64,000 bases of DNA. Source: Adiantum capillus-veneris. Taxonomy: Eukaryota; Streptophyta; Polypodiopsida; Polypodiales; Pteridaceae. Shown piece after piece: positions 11,187 through 22,175 of the stretch; the first letter of the stretch is position 1; each line of letters opens with the position of its first letter. The DNA is taken from contig CM043967.1 in NCBI GenBank assembly GCA_014529385.2, positions 84,822,278-84,886,277 on the forward strand, read 5' to 3'. The notes beneath the pieces were generated by a model. It was not told the DNA's origin, made no database searches, and saw nothing but the letters and a program-made list of their open reading frames with translations. The position numbers were made by a program, and so were the translations under genes.

Positions 11187-12073
11187 CAGCGAAATACTCG
11201 TGTAAATAGCCGTTACGCTGTTGCTCAAGAGAAAAAATTCCTACAAAAGCAAGTTCAACTCCCTACTTTCAAGGGAGAGGGACCCAATCTAGAGCGAGAT
11301 GCCGAAGCATGGTTAGATGCTATGGAGGACTATTTTAAAACTATAGGAACTGCTCAAGAAAACCAAACAGTGTTGGGTATGTTCCGTCTCAGTGGAGATG
11401 CCAAACTTTGGTGGAAGCAACATTGCAGAGATAATCCCACGAGTAGTCTGTCTTGGGAGAAAATGAAGCAGGCAATCAAATAACGCTATCTCCCTCCTGC
11501 ACATCAGGTTATCAAGATGAACGAATTCTTTGATCTATGCCAGCTAGGACTTTCATTAGAAGAGTACTACACCAAGTTTTTGTCTTTACGACGCTATGCT
11601 CCTTAGATAACCATGGATCAACAAATTGCTCGTTTCTATCAAGGCCTCAACAAACCCCTGAGTACACGTCTCGAAGCCATGAGGCCTACATCAATACAGG
11701 ATGCCCTTCTCAGGGCTAAGCCTCTTGTAGCCGAAGGAACCAACTCTACAAGGAACTTTAATGGAATTTATAACTTTAGGGGAAGATCCACAGGAACTTT
11801 CAACCAAGGATATCAACAACATGGAGTAGCTGGAACAGTGAACTTGGAGCAAACCTTCCCAAACATTAGGTGCTATGGTGCAATCAAATGGGGCACTATA
11901 GAAATAACTGCCCTGAAGAGCAAAACCCTCGAACTAATGCTAGAGCCATTCCTCAAAATCAAGGAGATAATCTAAGAGGAGGTAGAAATGGAGGACGAGG
12001 TAGAGGAAGAGCAAGAGGAGCTAGAGCTTATGAAATCATGGGAGAACCAACCTTAGTGAACGAGGAAGATTAA
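11187..12073 (+). pseudogene. Gag (retrotrans_gag) of the gag-only element, broken
   Basis: Structural capsid protein relic. Reading from about 11187, the frame shows the retrotrans_gag pattern: LPTFKGEG, then DAEAWLDAMEDYF, FRLSGDAKLWW and a FYQGLNKPL segment. TAA near 11482 and TAG near 11604 interrupt it, and a +1 frameshift near 11870 moves to the frame with the zinc knuckle CX2CX4HX4C (NQMGHYRNNCP), followed by an RGRGRARG basic stretch. Just past the terminal stop, the frame still resembles the region that precedes protease in gypsy elements, and there homology ends. The protein order fits gypsy Gag, although no pol remains to fix the lineage. Confidence 0.85.
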
Positions 12074-12966
12074 AGAGCCACTTGCTTGGCTACAGTTAGT
12101 AATCTTAGAACTCAACAACAATAGGCAGGTTTGTAAACCACTATAAGTTGATAATGTAAAACTTTGAGTTACTTATATAATGGTATACATTATTTTCTTT
12201 CCCAAATTACTTAAGAAATCTAAAGTTAAATTAGCATTCAATCAAGAAATTAAGGTTTGATCTAGCAAATGAGACAGAGGTTCTCGATAGTATGAAAAGA
12301 ATTTGAATCTTGAGATTGAGATAGTTATTAAGAAACCAACTCACATTCTTTGTGCACACGATAGCCTTCCTTGAAAAATTACCTAGATATGAAAGTATTA
12401 ATGTACGAAACTAATAGGAAGCCAAAAAGAACTCTTGGTATGATACTTCTTAAAACCCTTTACATATTGTTGGTCAACCAGGTTAGAGCACAGAGGGGGT
12501 ACCTCTGGTGCAATAGTGGAAGCTTGTGCCGAATGCAGATTGCTCAAGATGGCAAGAACACGCCAAGCCCATTCAGATTGGCAAAGCTCGAATACATAAT
12601 ACTTGTCGAGCGTTGATTGCTCTAAATGGTAAGTTAGACCGAGCGCATTCATGCTGACAAGGTGGATAAATGAATCTTTTATAAAATGGATTTAATCTTG
12701 TTTTTGAGAGGATATAATTGGTTTGTAAAGGTTTTGAAGATGAGCTTAACACTGAGAGTTTCTTGGGGAAAAATTGACTAGCAAGTAACTCCAACCGGAT
12801 TGAATCCTTGAAACTTGAAAGAATTCTTAGAATAATCAAGAACACTGGTAAAGTGCAAAGATTATTCCACCGAGGATGCCACTTGGAAAACTAAAACCTC
12901 TTTTTCTCAGAACTTTCTTAATTTCGGTTGAGATGAGGAGATCTCAAATTCTTAAGTTGGGGTGAT
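12074..12966 (+). other. non-coding interior of the gag-only element, pol absent
   Basis: About 0.9 kb with stops in every frame and no protease, RT, RNase H or integrase motif. Only short chance ORFs occur. The stretch ends with the purine/G-rich AAGTTGGGGTGAT (12954-12966), a plausible polypurine tract, directly before the 3' LTR. Confidence 0.65.
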
Positions 12967-15634
12967 TGTGAGGTCTCCACCTTTCTAGCTGCAGAGGGAT
13001 GAACTCAAAATTTTAGGGGAAAGCATTGGACTTAGAAACATGTAAAACACTCTTTCAAAGGAATTAAAAATGGTATTTTGGAATCTTAAGCACAACAAAC
13101 CCCGGGCTGAAAATTTTCAGATTTAAATTCGGACAAAAACTAACCCTGCTAGTCCTTCCGAAAGATTCAATGTAGATTAAATTATTAAGAAAAATTGAAT
13201 GGTTGCAGTAATCATTTAAGCATAGACTTTACTAAAGGCCTCCCAAATATTTACCAGATATTTACCAATTAAGAAAAAATCAAAATATAGCAGAATTGAT
13301 ATTTTAAAGCTGACAGGTAATGGGATGAGTCATCACTGACCTACCATGGACATAATTAGTAGCAGGGGGCGCCATCTTGAGCCTGGGGGTGCTTAAGTTG
13401 CAAGCAGCTTCCTTTTTCAGCCTATGAGAGCTTATGAGTGACAAAAACCTATAAATAGGGCCCCGTGCCTCATAATTTAAAACAGACTCGGAGTCCTGGC
13501 AAATTCTCTCTCATCTAGAGGGATCTCTATTCAGAAATCACTAGAGAGCAAAGCTCTAGTTGGTTAATCAATGGTAATTAGCACTAACCTTTTTAATTAG
13601 CAGAACTATGTTAATCTACTTACATTCTCTTAATTAATTCAATTAATTAAGAAAATTAAACATATTTATTTTCTAAAATTCTCTCTTGATTCAAAATTAT
13701 CTGCTAATTATTGAGACTAAGCTTAGGGATACTAGGCTAATTAATTACTATATTATATTAGGATTGAAACTACTCATTTAAACCATAAATTAATGATAAT
13801 TATACTAATTAAATCTAGATTAAGATAAAATAATTATCAAAGCTGTGTTAGATTGTCATTATGCCAGGGAAATTATCTTTTAATTTTTTGAGTAATTTTT
13901 GTAATTATTTAAGCAGAATTACACTGTTTTTAAGAAAAAAGTAAAGGAGAAAATGATCAAATTAATCCAAAAATCTTTGAGATAATTATCAAAGGTAAAA
14001 AACAACTTAATAAACTTGTGATAATTATCTTGATCTCAAATAATTAGTTTAACTTATTACCTTAGCAGAAAAACACTGTTTTTAAGGGAAAATAAAAGAG
14101 GAGAAATAGCAAACTAATTCAAAAAGGTTTGAGATAATTATCAGAGAGAAACTTATCTTAAAAAACCTGTGATAATTATCTTAACCACAGATGACTAGTT
14201 TACCTAATTATCTCAATAGAAAAACACTATTTTCAAGAGAAAATAAAAATGGGAAAATAACAAATTAATTCAAAAAGCTTTGAGATAATTATGAGGGTAA
14301 AACACAACTTTGAAAACCCATGATAACTATCTTAATTATAGATAATTAGTCTACCTAATTATCTCAGTAGAAAAACATTGTTCTTAAGGGAGAAGTAAAG
14401 GGGGAAATTAGCAAATTAGATTAAAAAGCTTTAAGATAATTTTTAGTGTTAGAATACATCTTTAATAACCCTTGATAGTTATCTTAACCATAGATAATTA
14501 GTAGGTCTTCATGCGCCAGCACAGCACATGGCCGATCAATCCCAGGTGGGTTTCCCATTATTCAATTAATTCTTTAAATATTTTAAGTTCTTTTATAAGT
14601 TAACATTGCATACGTAAGGAGTGAGTAAGAATCAAAACACGAATAATTGACCAAAAACGGAAGGTAACTTCCAACGTGCATAATGTAGAAAAGCATTGTT
14701 TGGGTTAAAACTAGTTGAATTAGGAAACATATGATTGATCATCCTTAAAACAGGTTGTCTCAAGACACCTACAACTCCTTGGTATAAATTGATGATAATG
14801 ATGTCTTTCCAGCCACGGATAAGTCGGTTACCCCCATGAACGATGAGTTTCTACTCCGTGTCATGTCTTGATGTTTCTACATAAGTTAGGATACCGTTTT
14901 TATCCTAGGGGAGCCGCCCAGTTGTATGGGCACCTTGGGTGGGGGTTTATCCACTCCGGATTGTGAATAAGGAATGGGTGCCGTTGTTTTTCACCCTTAA
15001 GTGTTCTTGAGACAAGAAGAGTACTGGTCATGGTTATTATGGACAATGTTTTGATTGACAGTACCTTGTCTTAAGTTTAAAGATGTCTGTTTTCCAAAAG
15101 AATGCTTGCAATGTTGTCTTTAATAATTGATTGAAGGAATTACTGTGACCGAAAGTTAAAAGAAATTATTATTTGAAGTGCTAAAAAATGTGATAGTAAT
15201 TAGAAAATAAATGATTCATGTGTGAGTGCGGGGTGGTAAGTGGGGATTGACTAAGGTTGTCAATCATGGACAGGTGGACCTGATTAGTCAGGTAACTATC
15301 CATCCCTGCACACTAAAACGTTTAGAAAACTTCTTCACTCACCAGCGACTGTGTCCTCACATCTGTTAGGGGGAAAAAAGTGTTGGTTGAGGATACCTTA
15401 GCTCAACTTGTGGAAGTTATAGGGCCAAAATAGTTTTGGACTTTTAATATGTTGTCCCGTTCCACTGCGAGACATAACTAGGTCTTCTTCTAAGGTTATA
15501 GACCCAAGCTATTGTCAATGGCAAAGGTCTATTTCGTGGATTTTTCTTGTTTAGAGACTCTCTTTTTTATTGGACCTAGAGACCTATCAAGGATCCCATC
15601 CCGATCTTGGTATTGGTGGGTTGGGGATCTCACA
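12967..15634 (+). repeat. 3' LTR of the gag-only element
   Basis: About 2.67 kb, TGTGAGG...CTCACA. Both flanks align with the 5' LTR, but the palindromic array is shorter (about four units, 13920-14500), and 14502-15046 holds ~540 bp absent from the 5' LTR. That unique block has the look of a typical plant gypsy LTR, with GCCGCCCAGTTG and GTGCCGTTG segments. Homology with the 5' copy resumes at ATGTTTTGATTGACAGTACC. Confidence 0.82.
13450..13458 (+). promoter_or_regulatory. TATA box in the 3' LTR of the gag-only element
   Basis: TATAAATAG followed by GGGCCCC, a good plant core promoter. The copy in the 5' LTR is mutated to TATGAATAG. Confidence 0.5.
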
Positions 15635-15639
15635 AAAAC

Positions 15640-15765
15640 CAACAACTAGAAAACCAACAATCAGGAAACCAACAAACAAAAAACACACAACCAAGAAACA
15701 AACAATTCGGAAACCAACAATCCAAAAACCAAAAATCAAGAAACCAACAACTCCTTGGAGAACCT
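15640..15765 (+). repeat. Asn/Gln-coding minisatellite
   Basis: About seven imperfect repeats of 15-18 bp based on GAAACCAACAA. In the frame from 15607 they read NQQ-x-x-NQQ. The array begins at the right edge of the gag-only element and leads into the charged coding frame below, so it may be the low-complexity N-terminal part of that decayed gene. Confidence 0.55.
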
Positions 15766-15859
15766 GGACAACATCAGACTTCAACAATTCCTTGATACTC
15801 TTAGTTGACTCCCACATGCACATAGGTCAATGATACCAAACATCAAGTAGATACAATAG

Positions 15860-16468
15860 CTGAATGAAGAGGCAGAGTGCTTTTACAGGTTGAGAAAGGG
15901 CAAAGAGCAAGCAAAGTTTGATTGGGCTCAACAAGATATGCAGAGGGCAAGAATACAATAGTTTTACAAAGAGGAAGAGAAGTATCTGATTGCAAAAGCA
16001 AAGAGGACCTACAAGATTTTCCAAGAGTGATGATACTCACACGTTAAGATTGTTGAGGTCTTGAGGATAGAGGTTAGTACAAAGTACAAGAGACATCGGT
16101 ACTGGAGACCTAACACAGATTCACAACTACTCTCCAATGAGCAGGTGGTCGATCTCATAAAGAAGGTTTGTAATAGCACGATTCAAGAAATCTATGAGAA
16201 GTCCTTGGGCAATGCAAGGAGGATAGAAGAAGAATCACATAGGGCAAGGATGGAAGAGGAAAGCCAGCTTGCAAGGGAGAGAGATGAAGCAAAAAAGAGA
16301 GAGGAGGAGGAAAGGCCAAGAAGGCCACACAAAAGAGCCCCAAGAAGCCACCCCAAAAGACTCCAAATAAGGCCAAACAACTCAGCGGATGAAAGTAGTC
16401 ATGAGCCAAGAGACAATGAAGAAGTGAAAGAATACTCCAAAAACTACAAAGGAGGCCAACCAGTGTGA
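15860..16468 (+). pseudogene. Lys/Glu/Arg-rich coiled-coil frame upstream of a histone-fold domain
   Basis: One frame runs from about 15860 to 16468 with only TAG near 15958 and TGA-TGA near 16028. It encodes a highly charged protein: a KGKEQAKFDWAQQDMQRAR stretch, then a predicted coiled coil in which EEES and AREREEA-like heptads repeat, and a very basic RPRRPHKRAPRSHPKR tail. I do not recognise it as a known family. It stays in phase with the histone H3-like segment that follows (16530-16790), separated by in-frame stops, so the two were probably one protein or two exons of one gene. It could also be an unrelated gag-like frame. Confidence 0.45.
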
Positions 16469-16529
16469 TGAGAGGTGCAAGAAGTACCACAATGATAATA
16501 CCCCTTGGTCTTGCACGTGACCCAACCTC

Positions 16530-16820
16530 CACCACCACCATCACCTCTCAAGAAGAAGCGTCACTGGAGATTTGGCACATGTGCATTGCGTGAAATCCTC
16601 AAGTACCAATAGAGTACATAGCTTATCATCCCTAAGGCCCCATTTTCCCAGCTCGTGAAAGAGGTTATGTATGAGTACAATGTAACAAGGGTGAAAGCAG
16701 CAACACTAGGTGCATTGCAGAGCAAGCAATGTAGGATCATTGTATCCCTCTTTCAAGGCACCATTTTGGCAAGGCCCATGCTAAACGTGTGACTATTAAT
16801 CCATCATATATGAGCTGATC
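16530..16820 (+). pseudogene. histone H3-fold (H3/CENH3-like) pseudogene fragment
   Basis: After a PPPPPSP run, the frame reads KKKRHWRFGTCALREILKYQ, matching the alphaN segment of histone H3 (consensus HRYRPGTVALREIRKYQ). It continues LIIPKAPFSQLVKEV, then a loop and GALQ, then IIVSLFQGT. A frameshift later, AHAKRVTI matches the H3 alpha3 start. Two TAG stops replace the usual Lys and Glu of YQKSTEL (AAG and GAG to TAG), so the gene is dead. The segment before GALQ (NVTRVKAATLGALQ) fits the VTRWTAEAL pattern of CENH3 slightly better than the canonical H3 loop, and Trp replaces an aromatic in RHWRFGT. Assignment to CENH3 is tentative. Confidence 0.7.
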
Positions 16821-17084
16821 ACTTCACTTATGTGGTAGTGATTGATTTCGTAAAACCTAGATAGGAAAGCCGTTGTAACTTCTCAAGCAGCATCTTTGCC
16901 AGCTTTATCATGTAACTATTTTGAAAATGAAAATTATCATATCTATGTCTCACAATTGCAATGCATTGTTTGAAATTTTAAGCTTGTGTTGGCTATGGAT
17001 TTGAATGTGGTTACTTAGATTGATTTCTCTAATCAATCTGCTCACGGGGCTTGTGTGAGCTTGAAAGTAGGAATATGGGCTAAC

Positions 17085-17860
17085 ATGGCAAAGCTCAAGT
17101 CCCACAGGCAGTATGAACCCCGTCTCCATACACATGGTGGAATATCGAGTCATTTCATGGCCCCGTGTGCCACAAAGAGATTCGGCACATGGAGCCACAA
17201 AACGGCTCGATATTCTGCCATGTGCATGGCTACGTGGTTCATATGGCCTGTGGGGCTCAGGATGGGCAAGAAAAAATTATGTTAGTATGCAAATTGCTCG
17301 TGACACACATTAAATCCACAAGGTGCTCATAACAAATGTTTCTATGCTCCTGAGATCCGTGTTATCTGGAAGGTAGAAAATACATCTCATGTGGTGCCCA
17401 TCCCAAGCCCCACGGGTCCTATCAAACCCCGTGCTGAGCACTTGGAAAAATATCGAGCCATTATGTGGCCTCGTGTGGCACGGAGTGACTTTTGGCAATT
17501 TGACTCGGTCAAATTGCTAAAAGTCTCTCCGTGTCACACGAGGCAACGAATTGGCTTGGTTTTCTGGCATGTGCACGGCGACGAGGTTCATATGGCCCAT
17601 GGGGCTCGAGATGCGCAAGACAACATCATGTTAGTATGGAAATTTCTTGTGATGCACATTGTATCTGCAAGTCGCTCATGAAGAATATTTCTATGCTCGT
17701 GGGATTCGTGTAATCTGGCTAGCTAGTAGCAAATACAACTCATGTGGTGCCCCTCCCGACGGTATGAATCCTGTCACCATGAACTTGGTGAAATATCAAG
17801 CCGTTTTGTGGCCTTGTGTGCAACAAAGAGACTCTTGGCAGTTTGACCTGGTTGTTAAGA
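17085..17860. repeat. tandem array of foldback (inverted-repeat) units
   Basis: Two and a half copies of a ~330-bp unit, each built around a large dyad. In unit 1 about 74-bp arms (17098-17171 and 17185-17258) face each other across a ~12-nt loop. In unit 2 the centre is at 17506, with 37-bp nearly perfect arms (17468-17504 and 17508-17544), and weaker pairing extends the stem to about 110 bp each side. The third copy keeps only the left arm (about 17740-17860). The spacers between dyads are also homologous. Overlapping short ORFs are by-products of the symmetry. Confidence 0.8.
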
Positions 17861-17879
17861 TATCCTTTTTACAAGTTCA

Positions 17880-19426
17880 TTGAAAGCATCTTGACCTAGG
17901 CTCCTTATAGATGTTTTTTTACCAATGCATGATACAATATCTTCCTTGCTTATTATTCCTTGCCCGAGGCAAAGGCCGCAATATCCTAAAAGGCTTTCAG
18001 TCCCTTTCTAACTTGTTGCCTCTCTATTTACAAAGAATACATTTGGGCATTTAGGGCTATAGGAAACTCAGCCAAAACAGAGCTTAGCGCTATACACTTG
18101 TACATATCCGATGATGCATAGTCAGTATCCTCATTCACTGCTACCGATAGGGGGGGCTTGCGAGGGGCTAATAATTCACAAACTTCATTTAACCGATGAC
18201 GAATGCGTCGCATAGGCGAGGCATATCTCGTATCAGTGAGGAGATTCTTTTTTTAAAAATGGGTCATCGCATAAACAATAGGTAGCCTTGCATAATCGAT
18301 GTTGTATAAACAAAAATGTTGTATAAACAATGATGTGACTTAGCCTTGCTTAAGCGATATAAATGAACAACACTTGTACTGACGGTTGCACACTAGCATG
18401 GCATCTCTCATGCGAGGCACTTTCATATAATACTCCCTTGCACCTTCAAACCTGCTCACGGGAATCTTCATTCATAGCAGCACCGAGTGAACATCAAGCT
18501 AGGTCGAATGAGCAGGTATCCCCACCCCACCCCCATTGTTCATGACTTGCAATGTGTGTGTGCATGTGCAGGTTCTAGGTCTCTCCCTCTGACCCTCTCT
18601 CTCTCTCTCTGGACAATCATGTATCCCCCCCCCCCCCCCCAACAATCTCCTCTTAATGTATTATGTCTTTTCATCATTACCACATCGACATCATGTTGAT
18701 GGGAATTTGCAGCTAGGCTAAAAAGAAGGAAACCTTGATTTGAGAATTTTATGTAACTCTTTATTATTTGTCGCAATGCAATTATTTTGTATTAGTCTCT
18801 GTTTGTTTGCCAGGTCTAGGTGCGTGCAATGCTTAGTTGTCACATTTGAACTTGATATGTTTGTAAGACTAGCCACAAGATTTGACTTTATTGTGCAACG
18901 GAAATCAATTTAGTATTACAAGCCTGAATATGGCTCAACTAATGTGCCTGTTCACGTTTGGCCATGGCAAGATCTAATGTGATGGTGTAGCACTATGAGT
19001 TCATTCAAGCATATGCTATAGTAGATGGTGCCAACTCTCCCTACATAAGCGTAGTAGACAAAGGGTAGCTAATCCTACTTAGAGTGTTGTTGAGAGACCC
19101 TTTGCACTCTACATAACTTTGCTTCATACGTCTCATGAGTTTGTGGAGCTGCTTATATTGAAAGGTTTGAATGATGTGTCAAAACATGAGGTTGGTCTTA
19201 AAACCTTACCTCTACTTTCCTACTAAGTGAAACAGATGAGAGGGGTTCTATAAGAAACATACTTTCACATGGCCCAGACTCCTTGAGAAGTGTTTGGGTT
19301 TTCACATTTGTAGACCTATCAAGGACTTTGTTTCTTGTCCCTCTTTTCCGCCGTCAATCGCCTCTTCACTATTGTCAGTCTCTCCATATGCTTACATATG
19401 GCACTGCACAATAACTTGACATGAGT
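17880..19426. other. non-coding stretch with a (CT)n and a poly-C run
   Basis: No convincing gene on either strand. It contains a (CT)n run near 18594-18610 and a run of 16 C at 18625-18640. Short ORFs are uncharacteristic in composition. Confidence 0.5.
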
Positions 19427-19764
19427 AAAAAAATGCACGACCACATTCCTAGTCAAGGGCTGATCCTAGACATGTCTTCCTTGCTATGCTTCAGTTGGCA
19501 TATATGCAGTTAGATGTGGCTGGAATTTTTACCTCTTGGCATGCATTTGCTACTGGATAAGATAGATGAGACTGATTTTCAACAATGTTGAAATGCTATC
19601 TCATCTTGGAACGCATCGACTGCCAGACATATTGCCAAATATGGCTGATTTTTTCATTAAGCTCCTTTAATCCATGTGGTGTTGCTCCAAGAACTTTACA
19701 TGGGTAAGATAACTTTGTCAGCTAGGCTCATAGAGAAGGGTTCAGGCATAAAGTTGTCTTTGAC

Positions 19765-19965
19765 ATGTCATATGCCAAATGTGGCAACCATGTGTTGCAT
19801 ATGGTGCTTGCTAATGGGTATGTCAAATGTGGAAACTTGCATGTGTTGCATACGGTGCTGCTAATTGCTGATGCCATCTCTTGGAGCACATTTATTACCG
19901 GAGATTCCCTAATTGGTCGACGCAAGGATGCTCTTGGCTTAACAAGGCTTTTTGCAATGTCTGGT
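19765..19965 (+). pseudogene. PPR-protein relic in copy A
   Basis: The frame reads SYAKCGN, then GYVKCGNLHVLH and DAISWSTFITGDSLIGRRKDA, which is the P-L-S PPR signature (YAKCGN, then DAISWSxLIxGYxxxGRxKDAL). PPR proteins bind organellar RNA for editing and processing. Only about two repeats remain, with frameshifts on both sides, so this is a degraded fragment. Confidence 0.65.
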
Positions 19966-20159
19966 CATGGTGGATGTCCAGGCGCACGAGCCCATGTTGT
20001 TGAGTACTATGTGAAAAGGGAAAAAGAGTCTGCTTTTGCAAACGTGCAAATGCCAGAAAACCCTTGCTATGGTTGTAGACAATAGCATTCAGTCCAATGA
20101 TGTAATGACCTAGATTCACAAATTGGTGGCCTCTTGATGGTTCAGATCTCATACTTACA

Positions 20160-20700
20160 TGCCTCAAGGACTCAACTGATGAACACTCCCATCAGGCTTG
20201 TTTGTTGATCTTCTATCGGCATACATCGACTCACCCACATTGTTGTCAACATACAAGCTCTTTCCCAGTATTTCCATCCAACACCGCCCATGAGATAAGT
20301 GTGTATCCATGTATCTGAGTCTCGTCACAAAGCCTTCCTCTGTGAGTTGGAGAATATGTTCTCTATATAAATCATCTTTGTGCCCAGCTCTAGTGTTGGT
20401 TGTATCCATGTGCTCACGATATTTAGCTGAATTCGGTACTGACGTATGAGTCTAGTGATCAATGTCCGTGTAAGAGATAGGAGGGTGCATCTAGGGAGTA
20501 CTGGGCCATGAGCTCTAGATATGTTCCCATTCGTAGTGCCGAGCTCAATATGGTATCCAACTCTCTCATCATCTCCTCTGTGCGGTGTGGTGTCATAAAA
20601 GACCGTCAAAAGGTTGCTGTCAGAAGGTTGCCCGTCCGGGCATTAAAGTCTCCAAGAAGGATAATCCCTGGAGAACTCCCATATATCATCATCTAATACA
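20160..20700 (-). pseudogene. LINE AP-endonuclease relic in copy A
   Basis: On the minus strand, 20660-20631 encode LLGDFNARTG, the metal-binding GDFNAR motif of LINE-type AP endonucleases. Downstream frames (20609-20164) continue in pieces, with segments such as GYHIELGTTNG. The part is short and broken, with no RT attached, so it is a dead fragment. The same relic is present in copy B. Confidence 0.55.
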
Positions 20701-21048
20701 ACAAATGGAGACTGCATTCTAGGTGCATCATACTTCTACAATATTAACACTACATCTCACTCAATACCTAGTACGAGGTTTACAGCTTCATCTTCAAGCT
20801 GGTTTAGGCATAAAAGTATGCTGCCAACAACTCGATACTATATGCACAAACGATCAACTGCTACCTTTAAACGATATTAAGCTTGAAAATATGTACCTTG
20901 AGTCTTGATTTGTTTGCAGGCATGTGCAAGCCATTAAGAAGCTGCACCTGCATGATCATGAAGCTTCCAATTCCTTATTCAACCACCAAGTGGCACCCGG
21001 GGTGTGTGAAGCAAAGTGCTGAAGTAGAGCGCAAGCAGATCATAATAT

Positions 21049-21292
21049 ACATGAGCAGGGAGACAAGGACAACTTGGAGCTTAGTGAGCATGGCGCACAG
21101 AACATTGAGCGGGCTCGAAAGGAGGCCCTTCTTCTTGGACATCGACTTGTTGGCTCCCACCATCTCCTGCTTGCCCTTCTCCATGACTCTTTTTCCATCC
21201 CTACCATCACTCTCACCTTTGTCGGCATCAAGCTCACACCTTGTGCGATCTCACTGAAGCCTACAACCTCTATGAGATCACAAACGATCTAG
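21049..21292 (+). pseudogene. Clp N-domain (Clp-R) fragment
   Basis: The frame through 21074 encodes GAQNIERARKEALLLGHRL, then GSHHLLLALLHD. This matches the N-terminal repeat of ClpC/ClpB-type chaperones (ARxEAxxLGHxxVGTEHLLLxLL), which binds substrates and adaptors in chloroplasts or cytosol. Only one repeat, about 40 residues, is recognisable. The frame then loses similarity and ends, so it is an exon-sized fragment rather than a gene. Confidence 0.6.
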
Positions 21293-21544
21293 CTCTGGCT
21301 CATGATCCTTCATCAGCTGTAGGCAAAGCTGAGCCTAATCAAATTGACCTTACTCTAGAAGCAAAACCCATGTGAACATAAGTGTAGAGTCGACGTGGAC
21401 GTGAACATGGAAAGAAAGCCCGTCCACCGTGCATCTACAAAACGTACTGTCAAACATCATCTTGCCTAAAGCATCACCTTTTGCCTTGAGCGACAACTTT
21501 GTGAAGGTTACCTTTATGGCAGGATGGCTCACCAAAAATTTCAT

Positions 21545-22175
21545 AGTCTTCATGCTGCTACAACTGAACCTCTCCAATTAGTGCATACTGATCTTTGTGG
21601 TTTGCTACCTATGGACTCTCTAACCCACAATCTATTTCATTACCTTTATTCACGATTTTACTCAATTTACTATCATTGAATTCCTAAAAGACAAGTGTAC
21701 TCCAGTTGTTCTCCGTGTATTTCAATGATGTCATATGTTTGTTAGATACCTGCAGTTGGACCTCTCTATCCAATCTATGATCTCATTTAGTACATCAATT
21801 CCCATTTAGAACTTAGTGGTGATTCTCATGGGATCTTCCAATGCTTAAATGGTACCTACTACCCCACAAAAAAATGGTCTTACTGACTGTAAAAACCATA
21901 TTGTACTTGATTCTCTTAATGTTGTTGTTGGACAACCTAATACCTTCTAGGAGGAAGCATTTGCCACAACTTGTCATCTGCACAGTCAACACCATCCTGT
22001 ACATACTTTGGTTTGGATCCCCACCTGACTATGCCTTCTTCGTGTGTTTGGATCACCTTGTTACGCTTATGTACTAGCTAAATCTCGAAACAAGTTTGGT
22101 TTATATGCAACCATGCAACAAAAGCAATTTTTACTTGTTACCATGCCAGTCATTGTGTCAAAGGCTACCCATCCA
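21545..22175 (+). pseudogene. copia integrase relic
   Basis: Frames linked by shifts give EPLQLVHTDLCGLLPM (core-domain start with the first catalytic Asp), then YFITFIHDFTQFTIIEFLKDK, a TTPQKNGLTD piece around the catalytic Glu region, and FGSPCYAYVLAKSRNKFG. This is the copia integrase order, riddled with stops. It is unrelated to the much fresher copia element at the left of the window. Confidence 0.7.

Larger units (their letters stand above)
7146..15639 (+). mobile_element. gag-only LTR retrotransposon with giant LTRs (TR-GAG/LARD type)
   Basis: Two related LTRs (7151-10366 and 12967-15634) bound a ~2.6 kb interior that has an initiator-Met primer site, a broken gag gene and a polypurine tract, but no protease, RT or integrase. 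That is the architecture described for TR-GAG or LARD non-autonomous elements, which rely on enzymes of a relative. Flanking pentamers are GAAAC on the left and AAAAC on the right, a target duplication with one mismatch. The LTRs have diverged in both sequence and length, so the insertion is old. Confidence 0.85.
19427..20826. repeat. direct duplication, copy A
   Basis: Roughly 1.4 kb matching 22776-24076 base for base with scattered substitutions and small indels, from AAAATGCACGACCACATTCC to GTATGCTGCCA. It carries a plus-strand PPR relic and a minus-strand LINE endonuclease relic. The sharp loss of similarity at both edges marks it as a duplicated module. Confidence 0.88.

Noticed and set aside
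15587-15823. Minus-strand hydrophobic ORF opposite the Asn/Gln repeat
   Set aside because: The shadow frame of a tandem repeat reads Phe/Val/Gly by composition; no membrane protein is implied.
16155-16544. 129-codon minus-strand ORF, Leu/Pro-rich
   Set aside because: It is the antisense of the charged coiled-coil frame, so its openness is a composition effect.
17055-17713. Overlapping ORFs through the foldback array
   Set aside because: They arise from the inverted repeats and have no domain.
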